The position numbers and the translations under genes were made by a program. Source: Gigaspora rosea (taxonomy: Eukaryota; Glomeromycota; Glomeromycetes; Diversisporales; Gigasporaceae). Taken from it: a stretch of DNA of 64,000 nucleotides. Of the stretch, positions 56,980-64,000 are shown piece by piece (the stretch's first letter is position 1; the number at the start of each line of letters is the position of its first letter). The notes under the pieces are model-generated. The model did no database searches and was not told the DNA's origin. It saw only the letters and a list, made by a program, of their open reading frames with translations. Location of the stretch: positions 242,614 through 306,613 of the forward strand of contig QKWP01000238.1 of the NCBI GenBank assembly GCA_003550325.1, given 5' to 3'.

Positions 56980-58530
56980 TCAAAAGGCATGCCCTTATCA
57001 TATAATCACAAGAAGGATCATCACGAATATGATTGGCTAATGCTTGAAATAGATTTTATAAAACTATAGAATATGATATTACAAAACTTAACATCTTTAA
57101 ACTTAAGTATTTAGGACCTTTTATTTTTATATAATTTGAATTCAATTTTTAGTTAAAATCTTTAGTGTTTACTTTCAGTTATTTGATTTGTTACATGTAA
57201 ATTTTTTATATATAAAATTATAAAAAAAAATATATAAAAGAAAAAAGGTTTTTCATGCATTTACATGGCCATGCACCCTCTATCCCTTAGTTTGTACTAC
57301 TTCACAGGCAAATTTGCCTGTATAATTACTATAAATATACCTCTGATTTATTTTTTAATCATTTAAGATATTTAAATAAAATTTGGTATTATAATATTTA
57401 AAAACAAGAATTATATTTTTGAATTATTTAAATTTATATTATAAGACAAAAAGTTTATGTTGCTTATAAGCTGAAAATATTAAATTTTAAAGAAATTTTT
57501 TAACCAAAAAAATATTTTACAATATCTTGGCGAATTTTTTAAATATTGGTTTTAAAAATATAGTTTTTAATACAATATTGTAGTTTATACAGTATAAAGG
57601 ATGACAACTTTCATTATTTGACTTTATATGATTTACTTGTAAAAATTAAGACTTGTATTAGAAGTGAAAATTTTTTTTAAAGACGAGAACATATAAAATT
57701 TGAGAAAACCTAAAAAAAAAATTCTATAGTAAAAGTTCCAAAACAAAAACTTTAAACTTTATTACATCAAAGTTTTTTAATAATTTTAAAAAAATTTTAT
57801 AATAAAGTTGATAAAACAGAACTAATAATATTATTTTTACTTAGAAAGTATATAGCTAAAATTAATATTTAATGTTTTATTTAAAAAATTTAAAAATTAA
57901 AATTTTTGCAGGCAAACATATCAACGGATCGGTATAATTGGGCCTTTTTTCAATAAACTGTTATACGAAAATTTGCTCCTAAGTGATGTTGAAAAACTAA
58001 CAAATGAAGCACTTGTTACAACTAACAAAAGGGCTTCTTCGACGTCTAGACAAGTTAAAAAACCAAAAAAATCCAATAAAAGAGCTATGCTAAGCTGTAG
58101 AAAGAAGTACTTTTACCGTTTGTTGAAATACTCGGGTGTTTTAGGATAGGTTGGGCATTGTAAGATGGGTTGGTAACTATCAAGGGTAAATTCGGATGCT
58201 AATTTTCAAAAAAATGGCCTTTTTAATCTACTTTTGGCTTATAATTAAATACATGAATTTCATAATGTTCTACGTACTTAATTATAAATACAAAGCTGGT
58301 TAAAAAAGCCGTTTTTGTGTAAATTCGCTCTATAATAAATTTTCAAGCAAAATTTTTTTGATAATCCTCGATCATGATTGGTCGATTTACCCAACTATGC
58401 CGATCCGCTGATATGATATGCCTGTATAACAAATTAAGGGATATAAACAATGATTATTAAAGATAAATAATCATTGTTTTTTTTTTTATAGAATTGTTTT
58501 TTTCATTTTCGCTTACTTAGGGTGCTGACT
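56980..58530. other. Intergenic AT-rich DNA with a faint coding-like trace
   Basis: At about 57910-58140 one plus frame reads RIGIIGPFFNKLLYENLLLS, DVEKLTNEALVTTNKRASST, then SRQVKKPKKSNKRAMLSCRK before a stop at 58146-58148. It follows a possible acceptor (TTTTTGCAG), so a relic or last exon is conceivable, but no upstream exon was found. The rest is A/T-rich with nothing to report. Confidence 0.3.
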
Positions 58531-58537
58531 ATATATG

Positions 58538-58760
58538 AGGACAAAAGCATTTCGGGTTTTAAAACCCAAAATTAAAATTTGAAAACGAAATTGTTTTTGA
58601 CCTATTTTACTTGAAAGATGAAATTATTTGATACTTTTTTGAATAGACGAAATTATAAGAAACATATTTATATAAATTTTATTTGCTCTTCCTTATAAAA
58701 AATTTTAATTTTTTCTAATGAAGACAAAATAGGCATTTTTCAAAAATCAATTTCGGTGCC
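58538..58760. repeat. MITE-like repeat, copy 2 of the 3928-4157 repeat
   Basis: Same orientation and about 90% similar by eye: CCCAAAATTAAAATTTGAAA, ATTGTTTTTGACCTATTTTA, AATAGACGAAATTATAAGAA, TATAAATTTTATTTGCTCTT. Unlike copy 1, it is not inside a module copy. Confidence 0.65.
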
Positions 58761-58929
58761 ATCACTAGTGCCGACATTTATTACCTAATATCTATTTACT
58801 ATAGGGGCTTACCCCACCCCAGGTAAGATCTATAAATAGAATTTTAGCCAATCAAATTTAACTAAAGTAAGATTTTTTTGACCCCACCCCCTAAAATATT
58901 ATCTAATAAATATCAGCGCCCTTATTACT

Positions 58930-59090
58930 AATTTTTTTTTTAGCTTGTTACCTTTCACCATCATCTTTAGTGTTTTGTTGTTACTGGTGTCGTACTTGTC
59001 GCTAGTATCGTACTTGTTGCTGGTGTCATACTCATCGCTAGCATCGTTATTGTTGGTTGTTGTTGTTGGTATCATTTTCGGCATTGGTAT
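58930..59090. repeat. Short degenerate tandem repeat, ~15-18 bp unit
   Basis: GTGTCGTACTTGTCGCTAGT, ATCGTACTTGTTGCTG, GTGTCATACTCATCGCTA and GCATCG follow one another. The opposite-strand translation is a DTSNKYDTSDKYDTSN pattern, so this could be the relic of a low-complexity coding region, but no gene context remains. Confidence 0.5.
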
Positions 59091-59369
59091 CAGTGTTAAA
59101 TTTCATAAATTGATCTTGAATCATTGTGAATGGTTTTGCAAAATGATCTTGTGAGGTGTTTCTCCAACTTTTTTGTGGGTTTTCTCTTGCGTTCTTGTCT
59201 TATATGTTTCTTTGGCATTTTTGTGGAATGGCTTTGATTCTTTTTCGGCATTCTTGTAAATTGGTCTTGTGCGTTTTTCTAGTATTGGATTTGTTTTCTA
59301 TGTTTTGAGTATCTTTACTAATACATTTTCATCCTTTTTCATTTTTTTAGGCTGTTCTTTCTTTATACG

Positions 59370-59770
59370 AGGTTTGTTTTGTTTTGCTTTGTTGGGTCTG
59401 GATATTCAGGACGTGGAATCTGCGGCTCTTGGTGAGTAGTTTTCCTTTTTTTTATTTATTATTTTTTCTTGTAGGTTCTTTGTGACATGGAACAGCTCCA
59501 AGTATTACAGGGTTTCTTGTCTTGCTTCGTTGGGTCTGGGAATTGCCGGGATGTGGAATTAGTGGCTCTTAGTGATTAGTTTTCCTCTTTTTTCTTTATT
59601 TTTTTTTTTGTAATATTCAGTATTTACTAACTATTCTTTTCTCTTCTTTGGCTTGTAGGTTCTTTGTGATATGGAATCGGCGCCAAGTATTACGGGCTTG
59701 CTTCGTTGGGTCTGGTAATTGCTGATATGTAGAATTAGCAGTTCTTGGTGAGTAGTTTTTCTTTTTTTTC
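59370..59770 (+). repeat. Three exon-like tandem units with splice-like borders
   Basis: Three diverged units (about 59380-59437, 59472-59565, 59655-59750) share TTGCTTCGTTGGGTCTGG, GGAAT..GCGGCTCTTGGTG and AGTAGTTTTCC. Units 2 and 3 start right after TTGTAG with GTTCTTTGTGA.ATGGAA. Units 1 and 3 end ...CTTG|GTGAGTAG. Pyrimidine-rich spacers of 40-90 bp lie between. So exons look to have been duplicated together with their intron borders. No long frame exists, and it may be non-coding. Confidence 0.45.
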
Positions 59771-59808
59771 TTTATTAATATTTTTTTTACAATATTTCAG
59801 TATTTACT

Positions 59809-60115
59809 AAGGGAGCTGACAGAAATCAGGTGTTTTTTGGTAGGTAGGTGGGTTGGCCAATATATCAGGTGTACTTATGGCCGAAATTATCAAATTCCGG
59901 CCAAAATTATAAAAAAATTTTTAATTAAAATTATAAATTTATATATAAATTTAATATTAAATAACTTTTGATCTACTGGACCAATTTAGATGATTTAAAT
60001 ACCAAAATGATCCTCTCAATGAGAGGATTCTAGCAAACCTAAAATCATTAAATTCCAATTACTAGATCGTAATATCGACATAGATTTGTATTACTATAAA
60101 TATTATATAATATTT
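59809..60115. repeat. Half of the AAGGGAGCT TIR element, with one module copy
   Basis: AAGGGAGCTGACAGAAATCA, CAGGTGTACTTATGGCC and AAATTCCGGCCAAAATTAT, then ACTTTTGATCTACTGGACCA, CCTCTCAATGAGAGGATTCT, match the right half (reverse complement) of the element at 5760-6365. The other terminus is missing. Confidence 0.6.
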
Positions 60116-60118
60116 TAA

Positions 60119-60312
60119 TTGTCCGGAGTGAAGCATAGGACTCATACTTCTACGCTTAGTGATAACCAAAACTACGTTTTTGATATAATTATATCAAAAT
60201 AATAAAAACATAGTTGTGGCATTTTCCGTTTATAATACCACGTACCTATATTTGCACAGTCATGCAACAAAAACAAAGGTTTTACGTGCTTTTTATATAG
60301 TACCATACTAAA
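60119..60312 (+). repeat. Dispersed ~190-bp repeat, copy 2
   Basis: This is the partner of 49534-49708. It starts TGTCCGGAGTGAAGCATAGG and ends TAGTACCATACTAAAAAA. It contains a small extra stretch (ATTTGCACAGTCATGC) absent from copy 1. Confidence 0.6.
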
Positions 60313-60900
60313 AAAATTTCAAAAGTAATCGCAGAACTCGGATGTGATGTTAAAATATTTGCAATTTTATTTTATTTTATTTTATTTTTTTCATTTAATT
60401 CTTTCTTTGTTATAGATCATTTATACACCCAGGTCTAAATCTACACTTCTCGTCTCCATTATATATTCATGGGTAACCTACAGAAGCACAAAAAGATAAA
60501 TTTTTTTGTTCACATTTTTTTTTTGTAGTTTTGTAATTTCTTTCAACATAACATTTCGTAGTTTTCCCAGGTTTCTCTGGTTATTGTGGCGGTAATTCAA
60601 CTTGATGCCATTTTTGGTGAGTAATATAGCGATTCAATGTACTGATTCTTAAAAAAGCAGAAATGTTAAAATGGTGAGTGATAAAGCGATTTAACGTACT
60701 AATTTTTAAAAAAGCGGAAATGTTGAAACTTTGAAAATCAATTGCCCTAATCCAAAATCTAGGTGAAAGAGTTTGGCTAAAACAGCATAAGTAAAAAGAC
60801 AAACCTTAGAAGTGAAGAATAAGAATATATATATCGTTACTATTAATAATTTTAAGTTAATTAATTGATATTTATTATATTTCAGAAGTTGCAATATTAT
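60313..60900. other. Intergenic DNA with a 57-bp tandem duplication
   Basis: Two adjacent units, 60614-60671 and 60672-60729, read GGTGAGTRATAWAGCGATT, YAAYGTACTRATT, AAAAAAGCRGAAATGTT. A TTTTATTTTATTTTATTTT run lies at 60367-60388. The minus open frames at 60581-60894 arise from these repeats. Confidence 0.6.
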
Positions 60901-60903
60901 CTA

Positions 60904-62598
60904 CAGTGGCCTACCATATTATTGTGGACACTTTTTAAAAATTTATAAATCGGGTTTGGGTAAGTAAACATAGCATGAAATTTATATCACATGCTAAGCA
61001 GATCTCAAAATAAAATATATTAAATTTTCGTGCAATTTTATTAGGTTGCACAAAAGTTATACAAAAAAAACCGTAAACATAGTTTTTTCATTTACCGAAA
61101 ATCAAAATTCAAATTTTTTTTTTTTTTATTTAAATTTTTTTTTTTTTCAAAAACAAAAAACTAATTATGGTTTAATGCTTTATAGGTCCCCTCCTGCATT
61201 AATACAAGCAACAACCCGATTGGGCATGCTTGTAATAAGCCTATGATAGTACTCAGGTGGTACATCAATCCATGCCTTTTTGACAAGGGCATCCAGCTCT
61301 TTCAAATTACCCGGATTTGGCTTGCGGCACAGAGACCTTTTAACCATGGACCACATGTTTTCTATTGCATTAAGGTCGGGGCTCTGAGGGGCCAATCCAT
61401 CTATCTAATTCGATTTTTTGCTATAAATGCCTTTGCTGTGTCTGCAGTATGAGGTCTGGCATTGTCTTGCTGAAAGATGGGATGACCACGATCATTACTT
61501 GATATGAATTTTTTTAAGCCGGAAGAACATACTGACGGAGAATTTTAACGTAAGAATCACCAGTAAATGAGGATTTAAGTACAACAATGGGCCCAAGCCC
61601 ATACCAGGAGAAGCAGCTCCAATACATGTGACCTTTGCTACGACCTACGGTTCTACATAAGCAATCAAATTCTATTTTTCATGAGACTCACGCCAAACAA
61701 GACCACGAAAGCCCTAAAAGAGACGACACATGGTTTCGTCTGACCACAATACACGCTTGAAGTGCCGGACAGTCCAATTTTTATGTGCATGAGCCCAGTC
61801 AAGCCTTTTTTGTCTGTTTTCTTCATAAATCAATGGTTTCTGAGTGGCAACACATGATTTTAATTTTTCACCATGCAAAGCACGACGCACGGTACTTCTA
61901 GAAATTTTTTTTTGATTTTGGTGGTTAAAAAGGTTAGTAATTTGGGTAAGATTGAGACATCGATTGCCATCAGTTACTAAATTTTTTAGGTTTTCGCGGT
62001 CAGTAAGTGAAAGAATCCTAGGATATCCAGGTCTTTTTTTTTTTTTGCCTCTGCCCCTACTTGACGATACTCCTGAATAATATTTTGTACTATGGATTTG
62101 CTGCACCCAACAGCTCCTGCAATAGTACGAACTGAATCACCTCATTGGTAGGCATAAATTATTGCTCCCCTTTGGTCTTCTATTAAGTCTTTACGACCAC
62201 CCATTGTTTTGTGAGAAAAAAAAAGGATACGTATAATTTATACCGATCTGTCATACAAACCTAGCCTTTTTTATACGGCATAATATTGGCACGATGTCAT
62301 ACTACATATGGGCGAAATTTTAAATTAATCCAAAACGAGTACAATCTTCAGTAAATTTTTAGTAAAAGCAAAAAATTCCGGAAAAATCCAAAAATCGATT
62401 TTTGGTCAAATCCAAAAATGGAAGTTCATCGAATTTCCTGCATAACTTCCGCATGACCTAATGAAATTGTGTGAAATTTTAGTATGTTGTGCCTTAAGAA
62501 CTGCTTAAACCGTAATAAAAATTTTGCGCTATGTTTACTTACCTGAACCTGACTTATAAATTTTTAAAAAGTGTCCACAATAATATGGTAGGCCACTG
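60904..62598 (-). mobile_element. Tc1/mariner transposon, 1695 bp, decayed, TA TSD
   Basis: TA flanks both ends (60902-60903, 62599-62600). The TIRs are about 70 bp: CAGTGGCCTACCATATTATT, GTGGACACTTTTTAAAAATT and TATAA. The minus-strand transposase starts at 62204 (MGGRKDLIEDQRGAIIYAYQ). Its DNA-binding part (RTIAGAVGCSKSIVQNIIQE; LSLTDRENLKNLV; RSTVRRALHGEKLKSC) is followed by catalytic blocks WSDET (first Asp), QDNARPHTA (second Asp) and SPDLNAIENMW (Glu), a DD34E-like triad. A TGA codon interrupts the N-terminal part right after AIIYAYQ. At least two frame shifts follow (near 62100 and near 61395), and further damage lies between 61.5 and 61.7 kb, so it is inactive. The paired intact ends could still be mobilised in trans. 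Confidence 0.9.
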
Positions 62599-62930
62599 TA
62601 CCTAATAATTTAGATGACTTAAAAAATAATTTGTATCCTTGCATTGGGCTAAGGTCACAAAACGCATTTATCGAGGCAAATTTTGAACCTAAAACATTTA
62701 AATAGTTAAGTAAATTTTTATTTAACATTAAATTTTGGTACATAATTTTATAAATTTTTACCATTACTTTAATTCTATTTATTAATAGAATAATTGGAAT
62801 AGAATACTGTACAAAACAAAATAACATAAGCAATTTTATATCTGGTAATAACAGACTATTTTTTATTTAATTTTTTATTATTAGATATTAACGATATGTT
62901 ATAATATCTTTTAGAAAGGAAATACTTATC

Positions 62931-63385
62931 ATGGTGACGATCAAAATTTTTTTTTATTCTGGAAGTGGTAAGCCATATGGACTGACATTTACTATTGGTG
63001 ATACAATTGGATGTTATTTAAATTTTAGAAACGATGATAAGATGATATTTTATACTAAAAAATAGTATAAATCAAGGTAAATTCAATTAGTTTTGATATA
63101 TATTATTACTAATAATAATTTTAAATTAATTAATTAATAATCCGTTTCCGAATGGGCAATCATATATAGCCATATATAGTAAATTGTGACGCACAAGACT
63201 ATTAATTTTACTATAATCCAAAATGCTATTTCATATAAACAATGGTCTGTTTACATTAGTTGTCAATTTATTTTTTAGCAATATCAAGGCATCTATTAAA
63301 CAGATTTGAATGATATTATTACATTAAAATCAGAAAATGATGCTCTACAAGTTTACTTAGAAATTGCAAATATATTTACTTAGTA
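62931..63385 (+). pseudogene. SPRY-domain / TPR gene relic
   Basis: The 44-codon frame 62931-63065 contains SGSGKPYGLTFTIGDTIGCY and LNFRNDDKMIFYTKK, the well-conserved middle of a SPRY domain. Further on (about 63280-63385) TDLNDIITLKSENDALQVYL resembles a TPR unit of the type that often follows SPRY in Rhizophagus proteins. Both are isolated and stop-interrupted. The gene is a fragment. Confidence 0.5.
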
Positions 63386-63389
63386 GAAA

Positions 63390-64000
63390 AATGACTTCAC
63401 TTTGTCGTGAAGTGGCATTTGTAGCTTAGCAATTTTATATAGTAAATCATATATTTGCGCATTGCAATTTACTATATACGGCTTCACCATTATAAACTGG
63501 ATTATTAATTAATTGATATTTAATTTATTTCAAGGAGTTGCAATGTTATCTACCTAATAATTTAGATTAGAGATTAAGCTCGAATAAGTCTTACCCAGGT
63601 AATCCGTATAAGCATCCCTTAAACGGGTTATAGATATGCCAACCAGATAATCTGGATAGAATTATATATCACGTGAGAATCATGCAAAGTGGACAGATAT
63701 CATAAAAAATTTATGTTTCGCAAATTTTATTCTAATACTGTAATATACTGCTTATTAATTTCCCTAATAATACTTTACAGGTTAGTGATGGGGCATAGAT
63801 GGTGCTACAAAGTAGTCAGTTGAAAGTCGAAAAATTATTATTATTTTTTTTTGAAAATATAGTTCTTTAGTTTGGATGATCATCTCTATATTTGCTTATA
63901 CCAATTTTGGTTTAAATGTTGTCTATAACCACGTGAAGGGCTAATTCTTATATAATCATAAACGAGTTAACCGGGTTAACCAGATAACCAGATCATTTGA
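63390..64000. other. Intergenic DNA, no gene seen
   Basis: Words such as ACCAGATAATCTGGATAGAAT and GGTTAACCAGATAACCAGAT resemble TACTCAGATATCCGGATAAAT near 380, so the two window ends may hold copies of the same repeat. I see no coding content. Confidence 0.4.

Noticed and set aside
57910-58148. Possible terminal exon after a TTTTTGCAG acceptor
   Set aside because: No upstream exon could be found in more than 900 bp of AT-rich DNA, and I do not recognise the peptide.
62564-62833. 89-codon minus open frame next to the Tc1 element
   Set aside because: It covers the transposon terminus and AT-rich flank; no domain.

Overview
The window looks like nuclear DNA of an arbuscular mycorrhizal fungus (Glomeromycotina, most like Rhizophagus). 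The reasons are the very AT-rich intergenic DNA full of small inverted-repeat elements, genes split by short GT-AG introns, and gene families typical of these fungi: BTB-TLDc, Sel1 repeats, SPRY/TPR relics, Tc1 and Ty3/Gypsy elements, plus a polyphosphate polymerase. Organism and product calls come from reading the sequence only. No database search was possible.

Layout. 1-12.7 kb holds no gene I can support. It is a repeat graveyard: hairpin elements, nested MITEs, a ~95-bp diverged satellite, a ~110-bp module repeated about a dozen times, and one tRNA-derived SINE. 12.7-15.4 kb carries two tandem minus-strand paralogues of a PD-(D/E)XK (Uma2-like) nuclease-fold gene, each out of frame at a different place. 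15.9-17.1 kb has decayed coding relics. 17.3-25.2 kb is gene-rich: a Med28-like mediator subunit (-), eIF1AD (-), a BTB-BACK-TLDc protein with a C-terminal membrane helix (+), mitochondrial bL36m (+) and mitochondrial phenylalanyl-tRNA synthetase (+). 27.7-33.5 kb is an 11-exon kinesin-3 (Unc104/KIF1) gene (-), for which I recovered an uninterrupted 1604-codon model. 34.1-35.8 kb is a nucleolin/Gar2-like gene (-). 36.2-38.9 kb holds two gene relics, one of them a Sel1-repeat protein. 39.5-41.2 kb is a 7-exon glyoxylate/hydroxypyruvate reductase (-). 41.5-45.6 kb is a cluster of hAT-type MITEs with readable 8-bp target duplications. 46.4-49.1 kb is VTC4 (+), the catalytic polyphosphate polymerase. 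50.9-56.3 kb is a broken Ty3/Gypsy element with only the 3' LTR visible. 56.3-64 kb is repeats, a decayed Tc1 element (60.9-62.6 kb) and a SPRY/TPR relic.

The genes do not form a pathway; they are housekeeping genes separated by repeats. VTC4 is the gene most tied to this lifestyle, because polyphosphate is the phosphate store that mycorrhizal fungi carry towards the plant. The most unusual non-coding signal is a promoter-like cassette (TATA, a conserved start-site-like core, inverted CCAAT). It occurs four times. Two copies lie about 250-290 bp upstream of unrelated genes in the sense direction, and one lies inside a perfect 26-bp terminal inverted repeat. Three single-N joins flanked by exact duplications are assembly artefacts.
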